A stretch of 64,000 bases of DNA from Gammaproteobacteria bacterium (GTDB lineage Bacteria; Pseudomonadota; Gammaproteobacteria; Enterobacterales; Kangiellaceae): positions 1-64,000 of the forward strand of contig JABXHY010000025.1 in NCBI GenBank assembly GCA_013373375.1. The letters run 5' to 3'. Numbering within the stretch: position 1 is the stretch's first letter; every line of letters begins with the position of its first letter. The notes under the pieces were generated by a model, which ran no database searches, was not told the DNA's origin, and saw only the letters and a list, made by a program, of their open reading frames with translations. The position numbers and the translations under genes were made by a program. This document shows positions 18,784 through 27,627 of this stretch, piece after piece.

Positions 18784-18794
18784 TAGATTCAACA

Positions 18795-18828
18795 AATGAG
18801 AAAATGTCTTCCTTGGCATTTTCTCATT
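18795..18828. terminator. inverted repeat between convergent genes
   Basis: 12-bp stem AATGAGAAAATG / CATTTTCTCATT with a 10-nt loop, between the oxygenase stop and the stop of the leftward gene at 18840. It is symmetric and could act in both directions, but has no clear T-run. Confidence 0.5.
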
Positions 18829-18839
18829 AAAAGTATACT

Positions 18840-19310
18840 TTAGTTGGAATCACAACTCACAGTTCCTTTACACCAGAAGTCACCTTCTTTCGCTTCACAT
18901 TTTGCGATCGCGTTTCCTTCAGCTTCAAGTTTTGATAATCCAAACCCCATGAACGTACCTCTATGCTTAGTTCTAAACAAACAGGTGAATTGTTGCTCAG
19001 GTTGTTTGTGTATATCTGACATCTGAAGTTCATATACCGATTCTTGCAACTGCATAACAGCTAGCTCTAAACGATACAAACGCTCTCGAAGTTTGCGATT
19101 AGCACGATAATGGGACTCATAATCGTAACCGTGTTTTTTCATATATCGCTTAAACTCGTCTCGATCAAAGTCTTTTTCTTTCTCTGCTTCAATCTTTATG
19201 ACTGGCTTGCCATTAACTGATAACGAAAATTCTTTAGCAATAACTGCATTCATTGCTACTGCAGCTGTTACTGTTCCTAAAATTAGTACCCACCATTTCT
19301 TGGCTAACAT
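18840..19310 (-). CDS. exported or membrane-anchored coiled-coil protein of unknown function
   Basis: Not recognised as a named family. The 156-aa protein has an N-terminal membrane/signal helix (WWVLILGTVTAAVAMNAVIA). A charged region follows (EKEKDFDRDEFKRYMKKH), then a coiled coil at about 68-95 (RKLRERLYRLELAVMQLQES). The C-terminal module of about 45 residues has four Cys (FTCLF, AKCEA, FWCKG, VSCDS) and Gly-rich turns, probably two disulfides in the periplasm. The gene is followed on the same strand order by two lipoprotein genes upstream, so it may belong to that cell-envelope group. It is real by its coherent domain architecture; the function is open. Confidence 0.7.
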   Translation of the reverse strand: MLAKKWWVLILGTVTAAVAMNAVIAKEFSLSVNGKPVIKIEAEKEKDFDRDEFKRYMKKHGYDYESHYRANRKLRERLYRLELAVMQLQESVYELQMSDIHKQPEQQFTCLFRTKHRGTFMGFGLSKLEAEGNAIAKCEAKEGDFWCKGTVSCDSN

Positions 19311-19380
19311 TATTAATCCCCAATTAGTTTGTAAAGTCAGCGTCTATTATTCTTTCATTAATCTTAATATATGCTGAACA

Positions 19381-19935
19381 TTAATTAAAAACGACTTGCG
19401 TAGCTGATGATTTCATACAAATGCTATCTAATTCTTTATTCATAACTCTTAAGCTATCAACTAAGGCTAAATTTAGCGAGTCGATCATTTCGCTACGTCC
19501 TCCCGACCAGTTAGTTCGAACGTTGTTACCACGAAATAACCTCTTATAGTTTTGCTGTTGGTTTTCTAAAGACAAAACTATATTAGATGAAAACTTTGTC
19601 GCTAAAGTTGTGATATAACTTTTCTTCAGTAAAATTTTCCAGCCGGTAGATTTGGAAAGAGAGTTATTGATTTTTACTGTGCCTTCAAAATACTTTTCAA
19701 TTCCATTTTCAATCCATTGCTCAACACTACTGTCAGCATTGACTGATAAACCACCATAGTTGCCAAGTGATTGTTTATTCTTTCGCACGTCCAGCACATC
19801 AAACTTAACTGGACAAATCTTGTTTAAACTTGAGCTATGACTAGCTTTGTAGGTTATAGGGAGCTGGACTCTCGAAGACGGGCCACAACCCAATAAAAGG
19901 GTTGTGGCGACTATTAGCATAATAATTACTTTCAT
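19381..19935 (-). CDS. uncharacterised lipoprotein
   Basis: Probable lipoprotein, 184 aa, with a signal peptide and lipobox LLLGC (Cys17). The mature part has a beta-rich pattern (FDVLDVRKNKQSLGNYGG, WKILLKKSYITTL, SNIVLSLE) reminiscent of YajG-like envelope lipoproteins, but the match is too weak to name. Residue +2 after Cys is Gly, so outer-membrane sorting is expected. Its ATG overlaps the stop of the upstream lipoprotein gene by 4 bp, which implies translational coupling and a joint role. Confidence 0.7.
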   Translation of the reverse strand: MKVIIMLIVATTLLLGCGPSSRVQLPITYKASHSSSLNKICPVKFDVLDVRKNKQSLGNYGGLSVNADSSVEQWIENGIEKYFEGTVKINNSLSKSTGWKILLKKSYITTLATKFSSNIVLSLENQQQNYKRLFRGNNVRTNWSGGRSEMIDSLNLALVDSLRVMNKELDSICMKSSATQVVFN

Positions 19936-20990
19936 AGTAAAAACTTACAGTGATTACCTGGTGAGCCTTTTACTATCGAGCATAACTGCCCGGCCATTGC
20001 GGTTTGTGTATCTCTTACAATAACTCGATCGTCAGACTCGGAAACAATTTGAAGACCTTTTTCATATTCTTTTTCTGTTTTGCTTTTCTTCAACTCATCT
20101 AAAGTACGAGTATCAGAAATATCGAGTACGATCATTTTTGCAATTTCATAAGCTGACTCAACTAAATGACTTTTTAAAAGAGTTGCACCATCAACAGACC
20201 ACTTTTCTGCTGTTTTCAAATTTCCCTCAGCAAAAGAGTAATCTTTGTCAATCTCATTCTTTTTTCTTCGATAAACCTGTTTATAATGTCGCTTATCGAC
20301 ACCTGACTCAGCAGCGGCAAGCTTTTCTGTTAGCCAGTTTTCTAGTTCTAGCTTTGCTTGGTCTCTTTCTGCTTGAGGCTTGATAACACGACTAATACTT
20401 TGTGAAGAGTATTTGTATAAATTTTTAAAAATCGGAACGAACTCTGTTTTAACTGTTTTGCCATTTCGATAAGAAACTTTTTTAACCTCGCCGATTGTTA
20501 CGTAGCTAAATACTTGTAACGTTGTAAAGTCGGTCGATAATGCGTAACTTGTATCAATTTTTAAGTAGTGCTCTCCTTCATTTAACTCGATATCAGATTC
20601 ATCGTTAAGAAGAGACAGGTTTGAAACCGACAGCCAATCAACTTTAGATAGTGTATCTGTTGCTATCTTATGAAAGTGATCATTGAATTCAAAATCAATA
20701 AGTTCATTTCTGATTGGCGCAAGTTGAGTCTCTTTGTTCTCAATCACACCTTGATTTACTGATGAGTCAACTGCAGCAGATATTAAAGCCCCAATAAGAC
20801 CAAACTGCACACCAACACCAGCGCTATTTTGAAGAGGTGCTCGCGCATCAAGCTCTTTTTGAGCGATAACAGAAGCAACGTGTACTTTCCGCTTTTGGTT
20901 TTTATACGCATCAGTTACTGGTTGTTTGTAACCACTTACACAGCCCGAAAGCATTACTAGAATAATTACCGAAAAACTTAAATTTTTCAT
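19932..20990 (-). CDS. uncharacterised lipoprotein
   Basis: Lipoprotein of 352 aa counted from ATG 20990. A longer frame starts at a TTG (21002) that touches the GGAGA ribosome site, so the ATG 13 nt after GGAG is preferred. The signal peptide ends in the lipobox MLSGC. After an Ala/Gly-rich hydrophobic stretch (VQFGLIGALISAAVD) the protein is beta-rich, then has a Lys/Glu-rich helical segment (LEKAAAESG-like region and YRRKKNEIDKDY). No family was recognised. Coupled by a 4-bp overlap to the next lipoprotein gene. The two may form an envelope complex; that is inference. Confidence 0.7.
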   Translation of the reverse strand: MKNLSFSVIILVMLSGCVSGYKQPVTDAYKNQKRKVHVASVIAQKELDARAPLQNSAGVGVQFGLIGALISAAVDSSVNQGVIENKETQLAPIRNELIDFEFNDHFHKIATDTLSKVDWLSVSNLSLLNDESDIELNEGEHYLKIDTSYALSTDFTTLQVFSYVTIGEVKKVSYRNGKTVKTEFVPIFKNLYKYSSQSISRVIKPQAERDQAKLELENWLTEKLAAAESGVDKRHYKQVYRRKKNEIDKDYSFAEGNLKTAEKWSVDGATLLKSHLVESAYEIAKMIVLDISDTRTLDELKKSKTEKEYEKGLQIVSESDDRVIVRDTQTAMAGQLCSIVKGSPGNHCKFLL

Positions 20991-21226
20991 GATGTATGAC
21001 AATCTCCATTTTAGATAAGTATCACAAAGAAGAGACTGTAATCCGTGACGAAAAAACTGCTCCTTGTTCTAAAACTCTTCCTTGTTGAAGAATCCGCTTC
21101 CTCGAAACGAATCGGCACGCTTTATACCACATATCATTTCGAGATAAAACTAAAAAGTCGATTAATTCACTTTAAGGCAGGTTTAGGTCCCATCAAATAC
21201 CTTAAATTCAACGAATTATTTAAAAG

Positions 21227-22321
21227 CTAAAGCGTATCGTGAATAGACATGCCACAGTTTTTACCCAGCGTTTGCCAGACATCGACATGTTGGCGAACTG
21301 AGTCGGTTAGTTGTTCTGAAAGGAGGTTGGGGGCATTGAGGTAGAAAACCGTATCGAGAGAAGCTGGCCAGTGAATGTCGAACAATTGCTGCCAGTGTCT
21401 AAGTTCGATTTCGAGCTCATTTAAATTATGAATATTCGTTTGAACTCTATTCTGAACATCTTTTAGAAAGAATTTTCTTAGTACATTAAACAAATATTCA
21501 GCCTGTTTAGTAGAAACACCCTGGGGGCAGATAGAATTCGCATGAAGAGTCAACTGTTCTGTTATTTGCTTTAAATAATCGTTAATCCTGATTCCATCAT
21601 TCATGAGCCCGCCTAAAGTTCCAGTGCGTATCTCTAGCTCTTTAAAAGCAGCAAAAACTTTATCGATATCTAATGTTGATGTTTGTTTTGACCCAGCATG
21701 AACAGACTGTTTCACAAGCTGGTTTACTTTAGTAATTTCAATTCTTAAACTTGCGAGGGCTTGTAATGCAGTCTGATTGGATTGCTCTAAGTTGTTATTT
21801 TTGTTAACGGAGAAAAATGTTTTCTGCCAGTAACGACTCGCCCAGGTACTATTAAATACTATAGCTTTAAACTCAGATTGTTTTTGCAAGATACCTTGTT
21901 GCCACTCATCCGATAATCGCTCAAGCTTTAGATCGCAATTGGCGTACGCTTCATGGAAACTGAGCTCATGAACCAGTTGGTTTAACGCATCAGCACTGCG
22001 ACCTAATTGAGAGTTTTTCTGACTGATAATCTGCTGTAAAACAGGGCAGTCGATGGTTGAAAAAAAGTCAGCCCACTTCACTTTTATGGGTGTTAACTCT
22101 ATTTTTAACAGGCGACGGTTGGGATAATAAAAAGCTTGTGACAATTGGTGATTTGCTTGCTCTTTAACTCCTGAGTCAATTTTGAGTAAGCGAAAAATTC
22201 GAGACTGGTAATCTTTGATCGATATTATTGTCGAAGACTCTTGCTCAAATAATCCGCACGATGCCAAAGAAAAAACAACAGCAATTAACGTAAGCAATTT
22301 ATAACGGCAGATTGAACTCAT
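21227..22321 (-). CDS. DUF3080 family lipoprotein
   Basis: Gammaproteobacterial DUF3080 lipoprotein of unknown function, 364 aa from ATG 22321. The longer GTG start at 22348 lacks a ribosome site and would precede the signal peptide. Lipobox LASCGL. Family marks are YPNRRLLKIELTPIKVKWADFF, DCPVLQQIISQKNSQLGR, and helical sequence after it. The protein is mostly alpha-helical. It follows asnB on the same strand with a terminator between them, so it is probably expressed separately. No catalytic residues are apparent. Confidence 0.82.
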   Translation of the reverse strand: MSSICRYKLLTLIAVVFSLASCGLFEQESSTIISIKDYQSRIFRLLKIDSGVKEQANHQLSQAFYYPNRRLLKIELTPIKVKWADFFSTIDCPVLQQIISQKNSQLGRSADALNQLVHELSFHEAYANCDLKLERLSDEWQQGILQKQSEFKAIVFNSTWASRYWQKTFFSVNKNNNLEQSNQTALQALASLRIEITKVNQLVKQSVHAGSKQTSTLDIDKVFAAFKELEIRTGTLGGLMNDGIRINDYLKQITEQLTLHANSICPQGVSTKQAEYLFNVLRKFFLKDVQNRVQTNIHNLNELEIELRHWQQLFDIHWPASLDTVFYLNAPNLLSEQLTDSVRQHVDVWQTLGKNCGMSIHDTL

Positions 22322-22406
22322 AAACAAAGGTACGCTAGGCAATATCACCTAGATAATAAACAAAACCGTATCCTAACGAATCTTTTAGCGCGTGCAAAAT
22401 AAAAGA

Positions 22407-22425
22407 GAGCGCCACAAGGGCGCTC
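22407..22425 (-). terminator. intrinsic terminator of asnB
   Basis: 7-bp GC-rich stem GAGCGCC / GGCGCTC, loop ACAAG. Read leftward it is followed by TCTTTTATTTTG. It lies about 60 bp past the asnB stop. Confidence 0.7.
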
Positions 22426-22482
22426 AAACGTACAGACTACCAACCATGGAGACAACCGTTTCCAAATGAAAACCCGGTATTT

Positions 22483-24180
22483 TTAGCCCACTTTCTTAAC
22501 AGCAGTAGAGCTAAGTTTGTAACCATCACTGTGGACACTGGTGACAGAACGACCCGAAGGATCCGCCAGTTTTTCGAACTCTTTGTCCCACCGCAATGCA
22601 ATTTCTGTTGAACAAGCCACTGATTTTCCACCCGGTACCGTTTGCGCTGCGGCAGGCGAAGCAAAGTGTTGCTCAAAAAGCTCTCGATAATAATAACCTT
22701 CTTTTGTTAAAGGAGTGTTAACAGGAAAACGAAAGTGAGCCTGTTTCATCTGTTGATCCGAGACAGAATCTTCGGCTAAAGCTTTCAAACTGTCGATCCA
22801 TCCATATCCAACGCCGTCACTGAATTGCTCTTTTTGACGCCAGCAAACTTCTTCTGGCAATAAATCGGCAAAGGCTTCTCTTAACAGGTGCTTCTCAATG
22901 CGTCCGTGAGTGCACATTTTGGCAGAAGGATTAATCGACATTGCAGTATCGATAAATTCTCGGTCAAGAAACGGCACTCGAGCCTCAACTCCCCAGGCAG
23001 CCATTGACTTATTGGCTCTTAGGCAGTCGTAATAATGTAAGTTTTCAATCTTGCGAACGGTTTCTTCGTGAAAATCTTTGGCTGTGGGTGCTTTGTGGAA
23101 ATACAGGTAACCGCCAAATAATTCGTCACTGCCCTCTCCTGACAACACCATTTTTATTCCCATCGCACGAATTTTGCGCGCCATTAAGTACATCGGAGTG
23201 GATGCACGAATGGTGGTTATGTCGTAGGTCTCTAGATGATAAATAACATCTCTGAGCGCGTCGATGCCGTCTTCGATGGTGTAGGTAAAGTTGTGGTGTA
23301 CGGAGCCTATGTGATCGGCAACGACTTGTGCCGCTTTAAGATCTGGAGATCCTTCCAAGCCAATTGCGAATGTGTGGAGCCTTGGCCACCAAGCTTCAGA
23401 TTGACCATCATCTTCAACTCGTTTATCGACAAACTGTTTTGCAACTGCCGCCACTATGGACGAATCCAAACCACCGGATAATAAAACGCCATAGGGCACA
23501 TCGGTCATTAAATGTCGCCGAATAGATTCTGTTAGTCCTTCTCGTATAGCATCTAAATTTGCCGTGTTACTGGAAACAGCTTGGTAATCTTTCCAGTCCT
23601 TCTGCCAATAACTGGTTAATTGGCCTGAAGAGCTATCCAGATAGTGTCCTGGTGGAAAAGTTTGTACTGACTCACATACGTCAACGAGAGCTTTCATTTC
23701 GCTGGCAACATAAAAATTCCCGTGCTTATCATAACCAGTGTAAAGCGGAATGATCCCTACCGGGTCTCGAGCGATAAGATAGTGACCAGTTACTTCATCG
23801 TAAAGTACAAATGCAAACATGCCGTTTAAGTCGGCAAGTAAATCCAGACCTTTCTCCTTGTAAAGCGCTAATATCACTTCGCAATCAGATTCCGTCTGAA
23901 ATGGATAGGGCTGTTTTAATTTTGCTTTGAGTTCCTTGTGATTGTATATCTCACCGTTAACCGCTAACACCTGCTGCTTGTCTTCTGTGTACAGCGGTTG
24001 CGCGCCAGTATTCACATCGACGATCGCCAAGCGCTCATGTACCAAAATGGCCTTGTCACCTTGATAAACACCTGACCAATCTGGTCCACGATGACGTTGT
24101 TTTTTCGATAGCTCTAACGCTAATGGCCTTAACTGAGCCGCATCGGTTTTAATATCAAGAATTCCTAAAATTGAGCACAT
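22483..24180 (-). CDS. asnB: asparagine synthetase B (glutamine-hydrolysing)
   Basis: Converts aspartate, glutamine and ATP to asparagine, glutamate, AMP and PPi in the cytosol. The start is moved to ATG 24180: the protein must begin Met-Cys (MCSILG) so that Cys2 becomes the N-terminal nucleophile of the glutaminase domain; the five extra residues of the longer frame would block it. The class II glutaminase domain is residues 2-190 (HRGPDWSG, AVNGEIYNH, FNGMFAF-type text). The synthetase domain carries the PP-loop SGGLDSS near 235 and LSGEGSDELFGGY. At 565 aa it is a normal AsnB length. It is divergent from asnC across 170 bp. Confidence 0.97.
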   Translation of the reverse strand: MCSILGILDIKTDAAQLRPLALELSKKQRHRGPDWSGVYQGDKAILVHERLAIVDVNTGAQPLYTEDKQQVLAVNGEIYNHKELKAKLKQPYPFQTESDCEVILALYKEKGLDLLADLNGMFAFVLYDEVTGHYLIARDPVGIIPLYTGYDKHGNFYVASEMKALVDVCESVQTFPPGHYLDSSSGQLTSYWQKDWKDYQAVSSNTANLDAIREGLTESIRRHLMTDVPYGVLLSGGLDSSIVAAVAKQFVDKRVEDDGQSEAWWPRLHTFAIGLEGSPDLKAAQVVADHIGSVHHNFTYTIEDGIDALRDVIYHLETYDITTIRASTPMYLMARKIRAMGIKMVLSGEGSDELFGGYLYFHKAPTAKDFHEETVRKIENLHYYDCLRANKSMAAWGVEARVPFLDREFIDTAMSINPSAKMCTHGRIEKHLLREAFADLLPEEVCWRQKEQFSDGVGYGWIDSLKALAEDSVSDQQMKQAHFRFPVNTPLTKEGYYYRELFEQHFASPAAAQTVPGGKSVACSTEIALRWDKEFEKLADPSGRSVTSVHSDGYKLSSTAVKKVG

Positions 24181-24350
24181 AACAACAACTTCCACTGAAC
24201 ATTAATTACAAAAACATGACCTTTGATAGACATCATTAACTAAAATCCATTATTTTTAAAGACTATTTAACAAAAAACCGCTTTGAGATATTTTTTATTT
24301 AATATATTCTTTAAAATTCAACGATCATTCAATATTTTTGGCAAATTAGC

Positions 24351-24809
24351 ATGCAAAATCAGACGATCGACAATTTGGATAAAAAAATCATCAATGCGCT
24401 AGTGGAAAATGCTCGGACGCCTTACGCTGAATTAGCTAAATCTTTTGGAGTAAGTCCGGCTACCATTCATGTGCGTATCGAAAAGCTTAAGTCACTCGAA
24501 ATTATTGAAGGAACGCATATGCGTATTAATCCGAAAAAGCTCGGATTCGATGTGTGTTGTTTTATTGGAATAAACCTTAGAAGTGCAGGCGATTACCCTG
24601 AAGTATTGGCGGAGCTTCAACAAATTGAAGAAGTTGTTGAAGCCTATTACACCACTGGACAATACGGCATATTTATTAAAATCATGTGCCGATCAATTGA
24701 TGATTTGCAATGGTTACTGATCGACAAGATCCAGTCTATTGAAAAAGTTCAAGCCACCGAAACTTTGATTTCACTGCAAAATCCGATAAATCGATCGATA
24801 ACATTGTAA
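24351..24809 (+). CDS. asnC: AsnC transcriptional regulator
   Basis: Lrp/AsnC-family regulator, 152 aa. The N-terminal HTH is at residues 8-60 (NARTPYAELAKSFGVSP, TIHVRIEKL). The C-terminal RAM ligand domain has DVCCFIGINL, EAYYTTGQYGIFIKIMCRSIDDLQ and ETLISLQNPI. These blocks are nearly those of E. coli AsnC, so this is a true AsnC ortholog and not a generic Lrp. In E. coli AsnC senses asparagine and controls asnA. Here the divergent partner is asnB, so it probably controls glutamine-dependent asparagine synthesis from the shared 170-bp region (24181-24350). Confidence 0.95.
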   Translation: MQNQTIDNLDKKIINALVENARTPYAELAKSFGVSPATIHVRIEKLKSLEIIEGTHMRINPKKLGFDVCCFIGINLRSAGDYPEVLAELQQIEEVVEAYYTTGQYGIFIKIMCRSIDDLQWLLIDKIQSIEKVQATETLISLQNPINRSITL

Positions 24810-24859
24810 TATTTAGCGAATAATCAGAACTAAAAAGTCTTCGCCTCTGATGACAAAAA

Positions 24860-26149
24860 ATGACTGAACTTGAGCCTAGCGACATGACCCATTCCAACGA
24901 CTATTTCAGTTTCCCAATCACAAATGTATATGCCAAGGGTGGCTATACTCTCTCAATTTTTATTGGTAGCGAGGCCGCCAGTGCTAACCTGATTTTAGAT
25001 ACCGGGAGCAGTACGCTAGTAGTTCAGGCCGAAGACTATGACCTTGCCGCAGATGATCATTTAACACCGACGAGTTTAGCCCAGTCAGTCACTTATGGAA
25101 TCGGCGGCTGGTACGGCCCGGTAGTCAAAACCAAAGTTGCGCTAGTCACAGAAGACCACCTGGAGAATGTAAAGCTTGAGAGTACCCATGTTGCTGTAGC
25201 TGAAAAAACCAAAAACAAGAACTTTGCTCTTGCTGATGGCATCATTGGCCTAGCTTACTATGAACTAAATAAAGCTTACGATCTAACTTCTTATCTGGAA
25301 CATCATAAAGTCAATCCATCGGTGACTTATCCATGGTTCGCATGCGAAGAGAACCGAGATCGCTCTGTAACTGAATTCAAAAGCTTTCTGAAACAATACC
25401 CGAGACAACACTTAAAACCCTATTTCACTCAATTGACCGAACACAATGTGGTCGCCAATCAATTTGCTTTTTATATTCATCGCTCGAGTATATTTCAAAC
25501 CGAATCACAGAAAACAGCCGAACAACTTGAGCAAGAGCCTCTCAATCAAGGGATTTTTGTTATGGGTATGCCACGCCTTCGCACCGATTTATACGAAGGT
25601 TCCTTTTCTGTCGTCAAAGTTCTTGATGATAAATATTACAATGTCCACGTTGAGTCTTTACAAGTAGGAGACTGCGAACCTAGAAAAGCACCGCTGTTAA
25701 AAGAAATTAATCAGCGATATCGAAGTAACGGTATTGTCGACACCGGAGCTTCCGCGATCGTCTTACCCAAATGTTTGTTTGACCAATTACTCGAAGACCT
25801 GGCAAGTGTCGATCCCGAGTTTGACAAAATATTAGAACCCTACAAGACATTTGAATACGTAGAAGAAGGCGTGCCAATTGATCAAGTGGCCATTGAAAAG
25901 TGGCCAATCATCAAATTTAACTTGATGGGTTTTAACGACGAAACGGTAACCTTGGAATTAGCTCCAGAGCATTACTGGCAATTACACGCACCTGAACCTA
26001 ATCAGGCTTCCTTTCAGTTTATATTTTTAGAAAAGTGGCCTAATCAATGTATTTTAGGACTCCCTTTGCTAGTCCCTCATTACACAATATTCGACCGACG
26101 CGAATGCCAATTTGGCGGATTGTTTTTCGCAAGGAAATCTTCGGTTTAA
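24860..26149 (+). CDS. bacterial pepsin-like aspartic protease (A1 family)
   Basis: Two-lobe aspartic peptidase, 429 aa, uncommon in bacteria (shewasin-type). The first catalytic motif is Asp47-Thr-Gly-Ser (LILDTGSSTLVV). A flap Tyr79 lies in VTYGIGGWYGPV, as in pepsins. The second catalytic motif is Asp294-Thr-Gly-Ala (GIVDTGASAIVLP). The C-terminal signature is ILGLPLLVPHYTIFDR. Both Asp and the flap Tyr are present, so it should be active at acidic pH. There is no signal peptide and no obvious propeptide, so like the shewasins it may be cytoplasmic. ATG 24884 (MTHSND) is an alternative start. It lies 50 bp after asnC on the same strand; no functional link is evident. Confidence 0.92.
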   Translation: MTELEPSDMTHSNDYFSFPITNVYAKGGYTLSIFIGSEAASANLILDTGSSTLVVQAEDYDLAADDHLTPTSLAQSVTYGIGGWYGPVVKTKVALVTEDHLENVKLESTHVAVAEKTKNKNFALADGIIGLAYYELNKAYDLTSYLEHHKVNPSVTYPWFACEENRDRSVTEFKSFLKQYPRQHLKPYFTQLTEHNVVANQFAFYIHRSSIFQTESQKTAEQLEQEPLNQGIFVMGMPRLRTDLYEGSFSVVKVLDDKYYNVHVESLQVGDCEPRKAPLLKEINQRYRSNGIVDTGASAIVLPKCLFDQLLEDLASVDPEFDKILEPYKTFEYVEEGVPIDQVAIEKWPIIKFNLMGFNDETVTLELAPEHYWQLHAPEPNQASFQFIFLEKWPNQCILGLPLLVPHYTIFDRRECQFGGLFFARKSSV

Positions 26150-26161
26150 TCACAAAAAGGA

Positions 26162-26224
26162 AACTCTTACTTGCATTAATACCTGACAACAGCATTTACT
26201 GTCAGAACGTAGGAAATAAGAGTT
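26162..26224. repeat. nested inverted repeat after the aspartic protease
   Basis: Outer arms AACTCTTA (26162) and TAAGAGTT (26217) enclose inner arms CTGACA (26183) and TGTCAG (26200). It could form a long branched hairpin between two convergent genes. Perhaps a terminator; no T-run. Confidence 0.45.
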
Positions 26225-26235
26225 CGACTGTTTTC

Positions 26236-26421
26236 CTAAACGATACTCTCAAGCTCTTTTTCAAGCGTAAGTAACACTTTTGCGTACTTGTCAATTTCAG
26301 AAAAACTGTCTACTGGACCGATTTGAGACTCACCTTTTACATTTAAAAACCAGCCATCGTCATTATTATATATATGATAGCTAAGAGGTGAATTTACAGA
26401 AAGATTTTTGGAATGTTCCAC
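26236..26421 (-). CDS. small protein, DUF6316-like
   Basis: 61-aa cytosolic protein. Its core WFLNVKGESQIGPVDSF has the WxFxTREGxxxGP-type pattern of DUF6316-like small proteins and matches the 60-aa protein at 26689 (WYFKTREGDLLGPYNS) position by position, with a similar helical tail. The REG of the relative is KGE here, so this copy is the more diverged. Family name is a judgement from the motif. Function unknown. Confidence 0.6.
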   Translation of the reverse strand: MEHSKNLSVNSPLSYHIYNNDDGWFLNVKGESQIGPVDSFSEIDKYAKVLLTLEKELESIV

Positions 26422-26688
26422 TTTAATTTCCTTATCAAATTCGACTTAACATTGCTCCCTTCACCAGCTTAAACAGCCAGCAAAAGAATTATATATGATA
26501 ACTACGTCACAAAAAAGTAAAAAGATCATTTATTTTTGCGACACCTCACTCACCTAGTCAGTGAATAGTAACGGTTAACCTGAAGAAAATTGATCTATAG
26601 TTAACTTATGAATCGGTATTGAGCCTAGTGACTTTCCACCTTTGCTTTTTACCTATTTGGAGATTTTTTTAACTAAGGGATTTAAATT

Positions 26689-26871
26689 ATGCGTTCAACG
26701 GATAAAGAGTCTATTCATTTTAAACGAAGCCCACGTTACATAAATTTGGGCGATCAATGGTATTTTAAAACTCGAGAAGGAGACTTACTTGGCCCTTATA
26801 ACTCGATAACGCAAGTACACTCTGCCGCACAGGATTTTGTTGTACTAATTACTAATAAACTGCACAGCTAG
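26689..26871 (+). CDS. small protein, DUF6316-like
   Basis: 60-aa cytosolic protein with the typical WYFKTREGDLLGPYNS core and a C-terminal helix (HSAAQDFVVLITNKL). TAAGGGA precedes the ATG at good spacing. Its stop lies 2 bp before the ATG of the RDD membrane protein, so the two are co-transcribed. A diverged copy lies on the opposite strand 267 bp upstream, making a divergent paralog pair. Function unknown. Confidence 0.7.
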   Translation: MRSTDKESIHFKRSPRYINLGDQWYFKTREGDLLGPYNSITQVHSAAQDFVVLITNKLHS

Positions 26872-26873
26872 CT

Positions 26874-27263
26874 ATGAGTAATACGACAACTGCTTTACTA
26901 AGAATACCTGCCTTCATCATCGACTTCGTTGTCATTGTATTGACCTTTGCTTTTCTTTTTAGAGGAATCCTTTCGATCCAACTCAATGTTTATATTTTTT
27001 ACTTCTTTTGTTTACCACTTAGCTTTTTTATCTACTGGACCTTAAATATCAATCTTGGAAAGAAATTATTTAAACTAGAAGTCGTTGATGCAGAAAAGAA
27101 AACATCTCCAACCGTTTATCAAAATTTCAAACGATGCCTATTAATGTCTTTGTTCTTGCCAGTGAATGCGTTTCTATTAATTCCAATGTTTGTATCAAAG
27201 AAAAATCAAGCTTTCCACGATATGCTAGCCAGCACAGTCGTTATAAAAAAATTAGAGCCTTAA
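26874..27263 (+). CDS. RDD family membrane protein
   Basis: 129-aa inner-membrane protein of the RDD family. The marks are the N-terminal Arg/Asp helix RIPAFIIDFVVI, a second helix, the amphipathic NLGKKLFKLEVVDAE, a third helix, and the terminal FHDMLASTVVIKK. Some RDD proteins are involved in ion transport or stress; others are uncharacterised. It directly follows the 60-aa DUF6316-like gene. Confidence 0.85.
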   Translation: MSNTTTALLRIPAFIIDFVVIVLTFAFLFRGILSIQLNVYIFYFFCLPLSFFIYWTLNINLGKKLFKLEVVDAEKKTSPTVYQNFKRCLLMSLFLPVNAFLLIPMFVSKKNQAFHDMLASTVVIKKLEP

Positions 27264-27285
27264 AATCCAATTGAATTCTATTAAA

Positions 27286-27582
27286 TTAATAAAAAAAGAC
27301 TCCTACCGCTAACTCTGTCCAAATATATAAAAATATTAATATCGACGTCACGAGTAACCATTTCCATAACTTATGATTAACTTTTCGCAAAAACAGTACA
27401 AGCAAGCTACTGCCTGAAAAAAGCATTAAAAGCATCATCAAAAAATCGTTCAGCTTCCAATGCACTGAATTGGTAACCATCATTGCAGTAAACGGAATCA
27501 GTAATAACCCCAGGGAAACAATCAGAATCCATCCAAAAATATACGGACTGTTAATAACCTTCTCTAACTTTGTCTGCTGCAT
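27286..27582 (-). CDS. small membrane protein, unknown
   Basis: 98 aa with three hydrophobic helices (IFGWILIVSLGLLLIPFTAMM, FLMMLLMLFSGSSLLVLFL, WLLVTSILIFLYIWTELAVGVFF). TAAGGG lies before the ATG. No recognised family and no charged catalytic motif. It is convergent with the RDD gene. Confidence 0.6.
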   Translation of the reverse strand: MQQTKLEKVINSPYIFGWILIVSLGLLLIPFTAMMVTNSVHWKLNDFLMMLLMLFSGSSLLVLFLRKVNHKLWKWLLVTSILIFLYIWTELAVGVFFY

Positions 27583-27627
27583 AATTTTACCCTTAATATT
27601 TTAACTATATTAAATATTCGACAAACA

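Noticed and set aside
21045-21230. 61-codon frame between the lipoproteins and the DUF3080 gene
   Set aside because: No ribosome site, no family and unusual composition; treated as non-coding.
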